Shown: positions 35,428-45,176, counted from the stretch's first letter. The stretch: DNA of 64,000 bases from Polynucleobacter sp. Tro8-14-1 (GCF_018881655.1 NZ_JACVPX010000007.1:112243-176242); one strand, 5' to 3'. The notes: a model not told the origin generated them from the letters alone. Numbers and translations: made by a program.

Positions 35428-35868
35428 ATGACTAATTGCGTACTTTGTAAAGACGAACTCAAGCCTGAAGATGGTCAACTCATTTGGCGCGGCGATGACT
35501 GTCGGGTTATGCTCGTAAACGATCCCGACCTACCTGGATTCTGCAGGGTGATCTTGAATCGTCACGTAGCTGAGATGACGGACCTTACCCATGGTGAGCG
35601 AGAGCATTTGATGGCTCTAGTATTCGCTGTTGAAGAGGCCATGCGATACGTCATGCACCCAGATAAAGTCAATATTGCCGCCTTAGGCAATATGGTTCCT
35701 CATATTCATTGGCATGTCATCCCTAGATTTAATGATGACGCATTCTTCCCTGGATCGATTTGGTCCAAAAAAACTCAAGAAACAAAAGAGGCTGTATTGG
35801 AGGCCAGAAGAAAAAAGGCTCAGGAATTGCCAGCCGCAATCAAGGCTGCAATTGCCAAATTATCTTAG
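35428..35868 (+). CDS. HIT family nucleotide hydrolase/transferase
   Basis: 146 residues. The histidine triad is in NMVPHIHWHVIPRFNDD near residue 90, with CVLCKDELKPEDG at the start. HIT proteins hydrolyse nucleoside phosphoramidates or dinucleotides; the specific substrate cannot be told. The C-terminal 30 residues form a charged helix. It precedes the next gene by seven bases. Confidence 0.9.
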   Translation: MTNCVLCKDELKPEDGQLIWRGDDCRVMLVNDPDLPGFCRVILNRHVAEMTDLTHGEREHLMALVFAVEEAMRYVMHPDKVNIAALGNMVPHIHWHVIPRFNDDAFFPGSIWSKKTQETKEAVLEARRKKAQELPAAIKAAIAKLS

Positions 35869-35875
35869 GTATTTA

Positions 35876-36661
35876 GTGCGTAAAATATTTTTTACCTTTT
35901 TAATACTTGCAACTAATGTATTGCAGGTTGACTATTCTTATGCGGCAGAAATACAAGTAATTACCTCGGGAGCATTCGCTGAGGCGTTAAAGCAGTTAGT
36001 CCCTGAGTATGAAAAACAATCTCCTAATAAAGTCATTATTTCTTATGGCTCATCAATGGGTGCTGCACCCGACTCCATCCCTTCTAGATTAGCCAAGGGT
36101 GAGCAGTTTGATATATTAATCCTGGCTGCACCGTCTTTAGAGGGGTTTATCAAGAGCGGAGATCTTCAATCTGGGGCGCGAGTTGATTTGGTTGCTTCGG
36201 TAATGGGTGCGGTAGTAAAGACAGGTGCACCAAAGCCTGATATCAGCACAATGAATGGATTGAAATTGGTTTTATTAAATGCAAAGTCGGTTGCTTATTC
36301 GGCAAGCGCAAGTGGAGTTTATTTATCAACCGAGCTTTTCCCGAAAATGGGGATTTCGGAGCAGATGAATAAAACTGCAAGAAAGATATATAGCGAAAGG
36401 GTTGCTTCAGTTGTGGCTAGGGGTGATGCGGATTTGGGCTTTCAGCAAGTCAGCGAGCTACTCCCCATTCCTGGCGTTGACTTTATAGGTGAGCTACCGC
36501 AAGAAGCTCAAAAGACAGTGCTATTCTCTGCGGGCATTACAAGTAACACGCAAAATTTAGATGCATCAAAAGATCTCATAGTATTTTTAGCATCAACAAA
36601 AGCAGTTGATACCATTCAAAAAGCAGGATTAAAGCCAGTATTGCCAGCAATACCTTGGTAG
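35876..36661 (+). CDS. Periplasmic substrate-binding protein, ModA-like
   Basis: 261 residues from GTG at 35876, chosen because it follows the HIT stop with AGGT upstream and starts a clean signal peptide (RKIFFTFLILATNVLQ... ending SYAA). The long in-frame extension upstream overlaps HIT and is artefactual. The mature domain resembles ModA/SBP type 2: IQVITSGAFAEALKQLVPEYE, SSMGAAPDSIPSRLAKGEQFDILILAA. No ABC permease or ATPase gene is adjacent, so its transport partner is unknown. It may bind molybdate or an organic ligand. Confidence 0.75.
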   Translation: MRKIFFTFLILATNVLQVDYSYAAEIQVITSGAFAEALKQLVPEYEKQSPNKVIISYGSSMGAAPDSIPSRLAKGEQFDILILAAPSLEGFIKSGDLQSGARVDLVASVMGAVVKTGAPKPDISTMNGLKLVLLNAKSVAYSASASGVYLSTELFPKMGISEQMNKTARKIYSERVASVVARGDADLGFQQVSELLPIPGVDFIGELPQEAQKTVLFSAGITSNTQNLDASKDLIVFLASTKAVDTIQKAGLKPVLPAIPW

Positions 36662-36680
36662 GATAAAAGGGACCATAGAA

Positions 36681-37643
36681 ATGAAGTGTTTTACAAAAGC
36701 CGTTCTGATTACATTCTTATCTTTAGCATTTGGACCGGCGTTTGCTGCTGACCCTTGGCCCAATCACCCCATTAAATTTGTTGTTGGGTTTGGTCCTGGC
36801 GGTGCTAACGATACTGTTGCCAGGGTGGTTGCTGAAGCTGCCTCAAAGCAATTGGGTCAACCTATTATTGTGGAAAATAAGCCAGGCGCCGGTTCTGTAT
36901 TGGGCGCAGATTTTGTAGCAAAGAGTGCGCCAGATGGTTACACCTTCTTTGTTAGTGCCGGTGGCATTATTACTAATCCCATGATTAAGTCTTCTATGCC
37001 ATATAAGGAGGGCGACTTAGTTCCGGTGGGTTTGTTAACAATCAGCCCCTCTATTATTGTTGTTTCAGCAGACTCCAAAATCAATAATATGAAGGATCTG
37101 CTCGTGCTGGCCAAAGATCCCAAGGGGCTTAACTTCTCGACTGCTGGCACTGGGAGTACTCCACACTTCGTAGCGGAGATGTTGAAAGTAAAAGCAGGCG
37201 GTAAATATGAAATCATTCCTTATAAGAGTGGCTCCGAAGGAATGGTGGCTGTTATCTCCAATCAAGTTGACGCAACCTCAGAGGCAAGCGTTGTAGTAAT
37301 TCCGCAAATCCAAGGCGGCAAATTAAAAGCAATTGCTTCCACTTGGAATAAAAGAATTGCTGCTCTGCCTGATGTTCCAACAACTAAGGAGCAGGGGCAT
37401 CCTGAAGTTTTCATTGGTCACTGGGCAGGGGTCTTTGCGCCCAAAGGCACACCTGATGCTATCTTAGAGAAAATGAATCAGGCGATTAATGCGGGCCTTA
37501 AGACTGCAGCTGTTCAGAGCCGCTTAACACCACAAGGTATTGAGCCATCACCCGGAACGAGAACCTCGTTTACTAAATTCCTCGCAGATGAGAAAGCAAG
37601 GCTAGAGCCAATAGTGAAGCGCGCCAATATGAAGGAGGATTAA
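36681..37643 (+). CDS. Bug-family tripartite-tricarboxylate-type substrate-binding protein
   Basis: 320 residues. Signal peptide to about residue 22 (FGPAFAAD), then DPWPNHPIKFVVGFGPGGANDTVARVVAEAASKQLGQPIIVENKPGAG, the Bug/TctC signature. These periplasmic proteins bind carboxylates and are greatly expanded in Burkholderiales, usually as orphans; no TctA/TctB gene is near. It starts 19 bases after the ModA-like gene. Confidence 0.92.
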   Translation: MKCFTKAVLITFLSLAFGPAFAADPWPNHPIKFVVGFGPGGANDTVARVVAEAASKQLGQPIIVENKPGAGSVLGADFVAKSAPDGYTFFVSAGGIITNPMIKSSMPYKEGDLVPVGLLTISPSIIVVSADSKINNMKDLLVLAKDPKGLNFSTAGTGSTPHFVAEMLKVKAGGKYEIIPYKSGSEGMVAVISNQVDATSEASVVVIPQIQGGKLKAIASTWNKRIAALPDVPTTKEQGHPEVFIGHWAGVFAPKGTPDAILEKMNQAINAGLKTAAVQSRLTPQGIEPSPGTRTSFTKFLADEKARLEPIVKRANMKED

Positions 37644-37996
37644 GCCAATTTCTTGAGAGTTTCGAGACATCTTTCAGGATTTGGTAGTAGATCAGTACGT
37701 TACGTTTTCCATAGTGCCTGGGAAAAGTCTGCCTTTAGCTAATGGGGGCATTCAAGTAAAGCGTTCTTAGTTCATCTAAGGCAACAATAGCCATTTGATG
37801 GCTCCATCAAATTCGCCTCCGAAGATAAATTTCTTATTCCATATGTCTGATAGCGAACATGAAATTTATTCATTAAGGAATACGCTTAAATCTTGCATTG
37901 CTTAAAGAGCAAGCTGTAAGTGCATTATTTAATTAATGAATTAAACCCCATCTTTGATTTTTATTAAGTTTTGGGGTTTCACAAAAAGGAATTGAT
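37644..37996. other. 353-base intergenic stretch without a recognisable gene
   Basis: Only short open frames are present on either strand and none resembles a known protein. The right half is AT-rich and likely holds the promoter of the downstream secreted-protein gene. A dyad AAACCCC/GGGGTTT lies at 37943-37979. No tRNA or insertion sequence was seen. Confidence 0.6.
37943..37979 (+). repeat. Inverted repeat before the COG4315-type gene
   Basis: AAACCCC and GGGGTTT, 23 bases apart, end 17 bases before the ATG at 37997. The spacing leaves the AAAAAGGA ribosome site outside the hairpin. Regulatory role is possible but unproven. Confidence 0.35.
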
Positions 37997-38386
37997 ATGA
38001 ATATTCTTCAAAAAATTGGACTTGTGTCTTTATTTAGTATTGCCTTAGCCGCATGGGCTCCAATGTCTGCTGGTCAAAGCATCGTTAAATCCAATAATGG
38101 CATTTTAGTTAGCACCAGCAATATGACCCTGTATACCTTTGATAAGGATCAAGCGGGATCGGGCAAATCAACCTGCAATGGGGATTGCGCCATTAACTGG
38201 CCTCCATTATTGGTTGATAAAAATGCCACATCTTATGATGACTACTCAATTATTACGCGTGATGACGGTAAACAGCAGTTTGCCTACAAAGGTAAGCCCT
38301 TGTATTTCTTCAGTTTGGACAAAAAGCCCGACGATCGCAACGGTGATAACTATTTAAATGGTGCCTGGCATATCGTTCAGATGTAA
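37997..38386 (+). CDS. Secreted repeat protein, COG4315/lipoprotein_15 family
   Basis: 129 residues. Signal peptide to about residue 26 (APMSAGQS). The mature part has two family repeats: ILVSTSNMTLYTFDKDQAGSGKSTCNGDCAINWPPLL and then the variant QQFAYKGKPLYFFSLDKKPDD. The two cysteines (CNGDC) and NWPP are hallmarks. Function of the family is not established; some members are periplasmic and stress-linked. It is monocistronic, with a good AAGGA ribosome site. Confidence 0.88.
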   Translation: MNILQKIGLVSLFSIALAAWAPMSAGQSIVKSNNGILVSTSNMTLYTFDKDQAGSGKSTCNGDCAINWPPLLVDKNATSYDDYSIITRDDGKQQFAYKGKPLYFFSLDKKPDDRNGDNYLNGAWHIVQM

Positions 38387-38401
38387 TGCGCTGGAATTTT
38401 T

Positions 38402-38425
38402 GAAAGCTGCCCTTGGGCGGCTTTC
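38402..38425. terminator. Hairpin between convergent genes
   Basis: GAAAGCTGCCC-TT-GGGCGGCTTTC forms a strong stem 15 bases after the secreted-protein stop and 10 bases before the DUF1841 end. It has no good T-run in either direction, so it may act as an RNA 3' end protector rather than a classical terminator. Confidence 0.4.
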
Positions 38426-38434
38426 ATCTCACCT

Positions 38435-38869
38435 TTACTTTCCCAGATTTTTCAAAGCCTCTAAATACTTCTCGGGACTGAGGGGTTGTCCTTCACGCTG
38501 TGCTTCCCACATCACTTGCCCTAGGCATTCCATCATTACGTGCTGGGCCTCATGCATTGAACCCAACTTCAGAGATAGCTTGTCTGCAATCTCTTTAATG
38601 CCTGGTGGTTGATTGATCGAGATCTGCTCACTAATCGAAAGATGCATCGACAAATGTAAGAAGGGGTTGGTTTCGCCACGTTCCGGCGTGTAGTCCTGAG
38701 CAAGAGCGCTCTCTGGATCCTTGAGTAAGTCGTGGTATTCGGGATGCTCAACCATCCAATCGCTTGCGAGCGTCTCCATGGGATCAAGAATATGATTCTC
38801 GATCCTCTTTTTCCAGGTGTCACAGAAAAAGCGACGCACTTCTTCACGGGTTGGATTAAATATCGCCAC
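38435..38869 (-). CDS. DUF1841 family protein
   Basis: 144 residues; the family features are MAIFNPTREEVRRFFCDTWKK, YTPERGETNPFLHLSMHLSI and HEAQHVMMECLGQVMWEAQREG. The repeated histidines (HLSMHLS, HEAQH) could bind metal, but no activity is known. It overlaps nth by 14 bases and is the last gene of an rnfB-nth-DUF1841 unit, an order common in Burkholderiales. Confidence 0.9.
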   Translation of the reverse strand: MAIFNPTREEVRRFFCDTWKKRIENHILDPMETLASDWMVEHPEYHDLLKDPESALAQDYTPERGETNPFLHLSMHLSISEQISINQPPGIKEIADKLSLKLGSMHEAQHVMMECLGQVMWEAQREGQPLSPEKYLEALKNLGK

Positions 38870-39515
38870 GAACTTTTCCTTTACCAGTTTTTTGTTTAAA
38901 GCCGCATAGTGGTTCTACTATGCATTGTGCACAATCTGGGTTGCGCGCCTTGCAGGTATATCGACCATGCAGAATTAGCCAGTGATGAGCATCTAGTAGG
39001 TATTCTTTTGGCACGCGCTTGAGTAATTGCTCTTCTACTTTCACTACATCTTTGCCGGGCGCCAGCCCTGTTCGGTTAGATACTCTAAAGATGTGCGTAT
39101 CCACCGCAATCGTAGGTTGCCCAAAGGCAGTATTCAGAATGACATTCGCAGTCTTTCTGCCAACACCAGGTAGGGCCTCTAATTCTTCGCGAGTCTGCGG
39201 AACTTCACCACCATGTTTCTCTAGGAGCAGTCGGCATGTTTCTTGAATATGTTTACCTTTGGAATTGAATAATCCGATATGCTGAATAAAGGGTCTAACA
39301 CCATCTTCACCAAGATCTAAAAGGGCTTGTGGGGTATTGGCAATCTTATAAAGCTTGCGCGTTCCCTTATTAACTGAGACATCAGTTGCTTGTGCCGATA
39401 GTAGTACCGCAATTAACAACTCAAATGGCGAGCTATATTCCAGCTCAGTTTCTGGTTTGGGATTGTTGGCTTTGAGCTGCTCAAAAAAAGCACGACGCTT
39501 TTCTAGATTCATCAT
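38856..39515 (-). CDS. nth: Endonuclease III (DNA glycosylase/AP lyase)
   Basis: 219 residues. Helix-hairpin-helix ELEALPGVGRKTANVIL near residue 112 with the catalytic lysine; catalytic aspartate in VDTHIFRVSNRTGL near 140; and four cluster cysteines in the C-terminal CKARNPDCAQCIVEPLC. It excises oxidised pyrimidines. Overlaps with rnfB (four bases) and DUF1841 show co-translation. The cluster would be supplied by the isc genes 5.7 kb away. Confidence 0.97.
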   Translation of the reverse strand: MMNLEKRRAFFEQLKANNPKPETELEYSSPFELLIAVLLSAQATDVSVNKGTRKLYKIANTPQALLDLGEDGVRPFIQHIGLFNSKGKHIQETCRLLLEKHGGEVPQTREELEALPGVGRKTANVILNTAFGQPTIAVDTHIFRVSNRTGLAPGKDVVKVEEQLLKRVPKEYLLDAHHWLILHGRYTCKARNPDCAQCIVEPLCGFKQKTGKGKVRGDI

Positions 39516-40198
39516 TTCTTTTGTTGGGCTCGTGCAATGGCGGCTGCAATGATGGCACGCTTACGTTCTTGCTCTTTAAGCTCATCTGCTGATGATGGGC
39601 TTTCAGCATTAACTGCTGCTAATTTGCTTGCCGCTTTTTTGGCTAAGCGATCATCATTATCTTTTTGCTCTCTATCGAGTCGTTGTTCACGATCGTGGTA
39701 GCGCTTGCGGGAAACATCTGCCAACTCTTGGGACCAAGCATCCCAACCAGTTTGATTGCCCGTTACATCAATCATGCTAATGCAATCAACTGGACACGGC
39801 GGAATGCAGAGGTCACATCCAGTGCACCACTCAGTCAACACCACATGCATTTGCTTGGAAGCTCCAACGATCGCATCAACAGGACAAGCCTGAATACATA
39901 GTGTGCAGCCAATGCACTTTTGTGGATCTATGAATGCAACAGGCCTGGGGCGCTCAGCTCCACACTCCGGATCAATGACGGGATGTAGCTCAAAGGCATC
40001 TTGAGGGTAGATGGGTATTAGAACCTTGCTCAAGCGCTCAATACCCTCAATCCCACCAGGCGGGCAGCGATTTGGGAGTGCATCTCCAGAGGCCATCGCC
40101 TCAGCATACCCACGACAGTCTGGGTAGCCGCATTTAGTGCATTGGGTTTGCGGAAGAATATCCTCAAGTTGGTCGATGAGGTTATTTGCTTGGCTCAT
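39512..40198 (-). CDS. rnfB: RnfB-like ferredoxin (orphan)
   Basis: 228 residues. N-terminal Fe-S domain ILPQTQCTKCGYPDCRGYAEAM near residue 15, then two 4Fe-4S motifs, CIGCTLCIQACPVDAI near 97 and CTGCDLCIPPCPVDCI near 127. The C-terminal 70 residues are charged and helical. Canonical RnfB begins with a membrane helix, absent here, and no other rnf gene is adjacent. It may be a soluble electron carrier; its partner is unknown. It is the first gene of the unit with nth. Confidence 0.88.
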   Translation of the reverse strand: MSQANNLIDQLEDILPQTQCTKCGYPDCRGYAEAMASGDALPNRCPPGGIEGIERLSKVLIPIYPQDAFELHPVIDPECGAERPRPVAFIDPQKCIGCTLCIQACPVDAIVGASKQMHVVLTEWCTGCDLCIPPCPVDCISMIDVTGNQTGWDAWSQELADVSRKRYHDREQRLDREQKDNDDRLAKKAASKLAAVNAESPSSADELKEQERKRAIIAAAIARAQQKK

Positions 40199-40223
40199 GG
40201 AAAGGGCTTGTTCGATTCTTCTT

Positions 40224-40252
40224 AAAATTAAAGGCTCCGAAGAGCCCTTAAT
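40224..40252 (-). terminator. Terminator after phaZ (minus strand)
   Basis: On the minus strand AAGGGCTC-TTCG-GAGCCTTT followed by AATTTTAAG lies directly after the depolymerase stop. A UUCG tetraloop caps the stem. Confidence 0.75.
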
Positions 40253-41533
40253 TTATGCAGACTTGGTAGTCCGTGTAGCGGTTTTCTTCGTATTCTGATG
40301 CTCACGAATGAACGTCTTAATCTTTGGATAAACTTTTTCACGCCAACGACGACCAGCAAAGATGCCGTAGTGACCAGCACCAGCAACTTCATAGTGGTCT
40401 TTGCTATCTTTTGGAATGCCGGCACATAAGGCATGAGCTGAACGTGTTTGACCACTTCCAGAGATATCATCCAGCTCACCTTCAATGGTGAGGAGGGCAG
40501 TCTTTTTAATGTCTTGTGGTTTTACAAGCTCACCAGAAACTTCCCAAGTGCCGTTTGGCAATGAGTAGTCTTGGAAAACAGTCTTAATAGTGTCGAGGTA
40601 GAACTTAGAGTCCAAATCCAATACCGCGTTGTATTCATCGTAGAAACGGATGTGTGATTTCGCATCTTGTTCGTCGCCACGCACTAAGTTTTGGAAGTAA
40701 TCCCAATGAGATTGCAAATGGTTTTGCGGGTTCATGGCGATAAAGCCAGTGTGCTGCAAGAAGCCTGGGTAAACTTTACGGCCAGCGCCTGGATAGTTAG
40801 GCGGAACGCTATAAATCACATGGCTTTCGAACCACTCGAATGATTTTTGATCTGCAAGGTTATTTACTGCAGTCGGTGACTTGCGTGCATCAATTGGGCC
40901 GCCCATCATGATCATAGAGGCTGGCGTTGCTTCGCCGGCAGAGGCCATCAATGAGATTGCGCCCAAAGTTGGAACGGTGGGTTGGCAAACAGAGATCACA
41001 TGTAAATCTTTGGCGCCAATGGTGCGAATGAATTCTTGTACGTAATGAACATAGTCATCAAGACCAAATTCACCATCTTCTACCGGTACCAAACGAGCAT
41101 CGATCCAATCGGTGATGTAAACCTTATGGTCTTGCAAGAGGGTGCGTACTGTGTCGCGAAGCAAAGTGGAGTGGTGTCCAGATAATGGAGCTACCACCAA
41201 TACTGTTGGATCTTCTTTGAGTTTCTTGATAACTTCTACATCATCAGAGAAGCGCTTGAAGCGTACCAAGTTACAGAATGGCTTTGCAACTGCAGTTCTT
41301 TCATGAATGGCAACTTCTTTGCCATGGGCCATGACTGAACGAATACCAAACTCTGGCTTCTTGTAATTCTTACCTAAGCGATAGAGGAGTTCATAACTAG
41401 CAGCCAATCGATCCGATCCCGGAACCTTAGAGGCGGGATTCGAAGCATTGATAAAAGCTTCTGAAGCAGCGCGTGCCCAAGAACTAACTGGTTGAAGTAA
41501 GGCTTTTTGAAACTCATGTAACTGATATAGCAT
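40253..41533 (-). CDS. phaZ: Intracellular polyhydroxyalkanoate depolymerase
   Basis: 426 residues, alpha/beta hydrolase fold. It begins MLYQLHEFQKALLQPVSSWARAASE, typical of intracellular PhaZ. The lipase-box-like nucleophile is a cysteine in HVISVCQPTVP near residue 180, as in PhaZa1 of Cupriavidus. The histidine is in EVAGAGHYGIFAGRRWRE near 392. It mobilises stored PHB granules in the cytoplasm. The C-terminus is basic, Thr-rich. No PHA synthase is in the window. Confidence 0.93.
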   Translation of the reverse strand: MLYQLHEFQKALLQPVSSWARAASEAFINASNPASKVPGSDRLAASYELLYRLGKNYKKPEFGIRSVMAHGKEVAIHERTAVAKPFCNLVRFKRFSDDVEVIKKLKEDPTVLVVAPLSGHHSTLLRDTVRTLLQDHKVYITDWIDARLVPVEDGEFGLDDYVHYVQEFIRTIGAKDLHVISVCQPTVPTLGAISLMASAGEATPASMIMMGGPIDARKSPTAVNNLADQKSFEWFESHVIYSVPPNYPGAGRKVYPGFLQHTGFIAMNPQNHLQSHWDYFQNLVRGDEQDAKSHIRFYDEYNAVLDLDSKFYLDTIKTVFQDYSLPNGTWEVSGELVKPQDIKKTALLTIEGELDDISGSGQTRSAHALCAGIPKDSKDHYEVAGAGHYGIFAGRRWREKVYPKIKTFIREHQNTKKTATRTTKSA

Positions 41534-41575
41534 GGTACCTCCGGTAATTCAGTGTATCCGCTTATTACGCTTTAA

Positions 41576-42775
41576 TTAAGCCAATACGCGGGCGATTGCT
41601 TTAGCCACTTTATCAATATTTTTTGTATTAAGGGCTGCAACACAAATGCGTCCAGTAGAAAGGGCATAAATGCCGTCCTCTTTCTGTAAGCGATCAACTT
41701 GCTCAGCTGTTAAGCCTGAGTAAGAAAACATGCCACGTTGCTTCTCGATAAAAGCAAAATCTTGCTTTACACCAGCAGCAGCGAGTTTTTCAACCAAGCC
41801 ATGACGCATTGCTTTAATACGGTCACGCATTTCTGCCAACTCATCTTCCCAGAGCTTACGTAATTCTGGTGAATTCAAAACAGCAGCAGCAATTGCAGCG
41901 CCGTGAGTTGGGGGATTGGAATAGTTAGTGCGAATGACGCGCTTCAATTGTGAAAGTACGCGAGTAGATTCATCTTTGCTTTGTGTGACGATAGACAATG
42001 CACCAACACGCTCACCGTAGAGTGAGAATGATTTGGAGAAAGAGCTTGATACAAAGAAAGACATCCCTGAATCAGCAAAGAGGCGAACTGCAATACCGTC
42101 TTTCTCAATCCCATCAGCAAAGCCTTGGTAGGCCATATCCAAGAAGGGGATGAGACCTTTGTTCTTGCAGATATCAATCACTTGGCGCCATTGCGCTTCT
42201 GTAATATCTGCACCAGTAGGGTTGTGGCAGCAAGCGTGCAACAACACGGTCGTGTTCTTTGGGAAAGACTCTAAGGACTTCACCATACCGTCAAAATCTA
42301 CGCCACGAGTTTTGCCGTCAAAGTAGGTGTACTCGACAACATCAAAACCAGCAGATTCAAAAATGCCGCGATGGTTTTCCCAAGTCGGGTTGCTAATCGC
42401 GCAAGGTGCATTGAGATTCAAGCGCTTGATGAAGTCGGCGCCTACGCGCAATGCACCGGTACCGCCGAGACACTCAGCAGTGACAACGCGACCATCCTTA
42501 ATGAGCGCAGAGTCAGCGCCAAACAATAAATTTTGCACTGCACTGTTATATGGGTTTGGACCTTCAATGGGGATGTAGCTGCGAGGGGAGTGCTTTGCAA
42601 CAATCGCCTCTTCCGCTTTCATGACCGCCTTGAGAAGTGGTACCTTGCCTTCGTCTGTGTAATACACGCCAACACCTAAATTCACTTTGTCAGCACGCTG
42701 GTCTGCAACGTAGGCTTCTGTGAGGCCAAAAATAGGATCTTTAGGGGCTAATTGAACTGAGGCAAACAGGGTCAT
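41576..42775 (-). CDS. tyrB: Aromatic/aspartate aminotransferase
   Basis: 399 residues, class I aminotransferase subfamily I-alpha: PKDPIFGLTEAYVADQRADKVNLGVGVYYTDEGKVPLL, LLHACCHNPTGADIT, and the PLP lysine in SSSFSKSFSLYGERVGAL near residue 250. The substrate pocket does not allow AspC and TyrB to be separated by eye. It makes Tyr/Phe or Asp from 2-oxo acids. It is divergent from uvrB. Confidence 0.92.
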   Translation of the reverse strand: MTLFASVQLAPKDPIFGLTEAYVADQRADKVNLGVGVYYTDEGKVPLLKAVMKAEEAIVAKHSPRSYIPIEGPNPYNSAVQNLLFGADSALIKDGRVVTAECLGGTGALRVGADFIKRLNLNAPCAISNPTWENHRGIFESAGFDVVEYTYFDGKTRGVDFDGMVKSLESFPKNTTVLLHACCHNPTGADITEAQWRQVIDICKNKGLIPFLDMAYQGFADGIEKDGIAVRLFADSGMSFFVSSSFSKSFSLYGERVGALSIVTQSKDESTRVLSQLKRVIRTNYSNPPTHGAAIAAAVLNSPELRKLWEDELAEMRDRIKAMRHGLVEKLAAAGVKQDFAFIEKQRGMFSYSGLTAEQVDRLQKEDGIYALSTGRICVAALNTKNIDKVAKAIARVLA

Positions 42776-42905
42776 TTGAGGTCGAAAGTGTGGGTTAGGG
42801 GGTAATTAAGGACGGTTTTGTTTGTAATTGACGTTAGATTCAGTTTAATTGTCGGTTTTTGAGGCCAGAATCAACTATTTCCTAAGAAAAACGGCAAAAT
42901 CATTG

Positions 42906-42939
42906 TTTGTACAAAATTCTCTGTGAAGAAGTCTCACAG
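42906..42939. promoter_or_regulatory. Two dyads before uvrB
   Basis: TTTGTACAAA (42906-42915) is a perfect palindrome, and CTGTGA-N7-TCACAG (42921-42939) ends five bases before the ATG. Neither has the CTGT-N8-ACAG spacing of a proteobacterial LexA box, so SOS control cannot be claimed. Confidence 0.35.
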
Positions 42940-42944
42940 GTGAA

Positions 42945-45098
42945 ATGATAGCCGAGATGCCCCCTAAGTTGCCTAAAACTGGTCCAAATTCTGAAGTAAA
43001 AGTGGTAAATAAAATCCCTGCGGCAGATCCGTTGGGCGAGGCTGGCCACGACCTCGATCCAGCCAAGTTTGTCACCTTCCCGGGCTCCCCCTATTTCCTC
43101 TATCAGCCATTTGCCCCCGCTGGAGACCAGCCTCAGGCGATTGATGCCCTGGTTGAGGGTATTGAGGATGGGCTGACCTTTCAGACTCTTTTAGGGGTTA
43201 CTGGGTCTGGAAAGACTTTCACAATGGCCAATGTCATTGCTAGAACAGGCCGTCCAGCCATCATTTTTGCCCCGAATAAGACCCTAGCTGCCCAGCTTTA
43301 CAGTGAATTTAGGGAGTTTTTCCCGAGAAACGCCGTTGAGTACTTCGTCAGCTATTACGACTACTACCAGCCAGAGGCTTATGTACCTCAACGCGACCTC
43401 TTTATTGAAAAAGATTCCTCTATTAACGAGCACATCGAACAGATGCGTTTGTCTGCAACCAAGAGTTTATTAGAGCGTCGAGACGTCATTATTGTTGCGA
43501 CCGTATCTGCAATTTACGGCATTGGTAATCCTGGTGACTATCACAGTATGGTGATGACATTGCGTCCTGGCGACAAGATGAGTCAGCGTGATATTTTGAT
43601 GCGCCTCATTGCGATGCAATACGACCGCAACGAAACGGATTTCAAGCGCGGTGTATTTCGAGTGCGTGGCGACACAATTGATATTTTCCCGGCTGAACAT
43701 AATGAGTTAGCAGTAAGGGTGGAGTTGTTTGATGATGTCGTGGAGAGTTTGCAATTCTTTGATCCCCTCACTGGCAAGATTCGTCAAAAGATTCCACGCT
43801 TCACTGTTTACCCAAGTTCTCATTACGTTACACCTCGCGATACTGTTTTGAAAGCAATTGAAACTATCAAAACAGAGTTGCGCACGCGCTTAGATGAGTT
43901 TGTGAAGGATGGCAAACTGGTCGAGGCACAACGTCTCGAGCAACGTACTCGTTTTGATTTAGAGATGCTCAATGAGTTGGGTTTCTGTAAAGGTATTGAG
44001 AACTATTCTCGCCACCTGTCTGGTGCCGCTCCGGGCGATGCCCCGCCGACGCTAGTCGACTATTTGCCGAATGATGCCTTGATGTTCTTGGATGAAAGCC
44101 ATGTCTTAATTGGGCAGCTTAATGCAATGTATAACGGAGATAAATCTCGTAAACATACTTTGGTGGAATTTGGCTTCCGTTTGCCTTCGGCGATGGATAA
44201 CCGCCCACTCAAATTTACTGAGTTTGAAACCAAAATGCGTCAAACTATTTTCGTTTCTGCAACACCGGCTGATTATGAGAAAACACATCAAGATCAAGTA
44301 GTCGAGCAAGTAGCAAGGCCAACCGGTTTGGTTGATCCAGAAATTGAAGTGTTGCCAGCAAGTACACAGGTTGATGATTTGTTAGATCAAATTCATGCAC
44401 GCGTCAAAGTGCATGAGCGAGTTCTAGTTACTGTATTGACTAAACGTATGGCTGAGCAATTAACGGACTATCTTTCTGATAATGGTGTAAAGGTGAGGTA
44501 TGTTCACTCAGACATCGATACAGTTGAGCGAGTAGAAATTTTGCGTGACTTACGTTTGGGTGTCTTCGACGTACTGGTCGGTATTAATTTATTACGCGAA
44601 GGCTTGGATATTCCTGAGGTATCTCTTGTAGCCATTTTGGATGCCGATAAAGAAGGCTTCTTACGTTCAGAACGCAGCCTGATACAGACCATAGGCCGTG
44701 CTGCTCGTAACGTTCGTGGCAAAGCCATTTTGTACGCCGATCGGATTACCGACTCCATGAAACGCGCAATGGGCGAGACCGAAAGACGGCGAACCAAGCA
44801 AATTGCCTTCAATAAGCTTCATGGGATTGAGCCTAAGGGCGTCAAAAAGCGCATTAAGGACATTATTGATGGCGTCTATGACGTCAAAGAGAAGCGTCAG
44901 GAGATGCAGGTTGAGCAGGAGCGGGCTCATTATGAAGATATGGGTGAGAAGGACTTGGCGGCTGAAATTAAGCGCCTAGAGAAGCAAATGAACGCTGAAG
45001 CCAAGAATTTGGAGTTTGAAAAGGCTGCCAGCACCAGGGATAGACTCACTAAGGTTAAAGAAATGGCTTTTGGGGCTAGGTCTAGGGACTCCGTCTAG
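42945..45098 (+). CDS. uvrB: Excinuclease ABC subunit B
   Basis: 717 residues. Walker [16 protein letters not shown] near residue 85, the beta-hairpin region [33 protein letters not shown] near 130, helicase motifs [32 protein letters not shown] and QTIGRAARN near 580, and the C-terminal UvrC-binding UVR motif ([21 protein letters not shown]). It verifies damage and directs incision in nucleotide excision repair. The N-terminus is about 40 residues longer than in E. coli; a later start is possible. Confidence 0.97.
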   Translation: MIAEMPPKLPKTGPNSEVKVVNKIPAADPLGEAGHDLDPAKFVTFPGSPYFLYQPFAPAGDQPQAIDALVEGIEDGLTFQTLLGVTGSGKTFTMANVIARTGRPAIIFAPNKTLAAQLYSEFREFFPRNAVEYFVSYYDYYQPEAYVPQRDLFIEKDSSINEHIEQMRLSATKSLLERRDVIIVATVSAIYGIGNPGDYHSMVMTLRPGDKMSQRDILMRLIAMQYDRNETDFKRGVFRVRGDTIDIFPAEHNELAVRVELFDDVVESLQFFDPLTGKIRQKIPRFTVYPSSHYVTPRDTVLKAIETIKTELRTRLDEFVKDGKLVEAQRLEQRTRFDLEMLNELGFCKGIENYSRHLSGAAPGDAPPTLVDYLPNDALMFLDESHVLIGQLNAMYNGDKSRKHTLVEFGFRLPSAMDNRPLKFTEFETKMRQTIFVSATPADYEKTHQDQVVEQVARPTGLVDPEIEVLPASTQVDDLLDQIHARVKVHERVLVTVLTKRMAEQLTDYLSDNGVKVRYVHSDIDTVERVEILRDLRLGVFDVLVGINLLREGLDIPEVSLVAILDADKEGFLRSERSLIQTIGRAARNVRGKAILYADRITDSMKRAMGETERRRTKQIAFNKLHGIEPKGVKKRIKDIIDGVYDVKEKRQEMQVEQERAHYEDMGEKDLAAEIKRLEKQMNAEAKNLEFEKAASTRDRLTKVKEMAFGARSRDSV

Positions 45099-45176
45099 GG
45101 GCTCAAACAGCTAATTCCTGACTTACAACGCGGTTTTTTTGGGATAATTCCCGAGCAATTTGCTGGGGAATATGGT

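Noticed and set aside
35714..35875. Longer ModA-like start inside the HIT gene
   Set aside because: The extension is an out-of-frame read of HIT and would bury the signal peptide; GTG at 35876 fits.
37644..37996. Pseudogene in the long intergenic region
   Set aside because: Short frames on both strands translate to nothing recognisable; no remnant could be supported.
42906..42939. LexA box before uvrB
   Set aside because: CTGT and ACAG are 11 bases apart instead of eight, and the second palindrome is unlike a proteobacterial LexA site.
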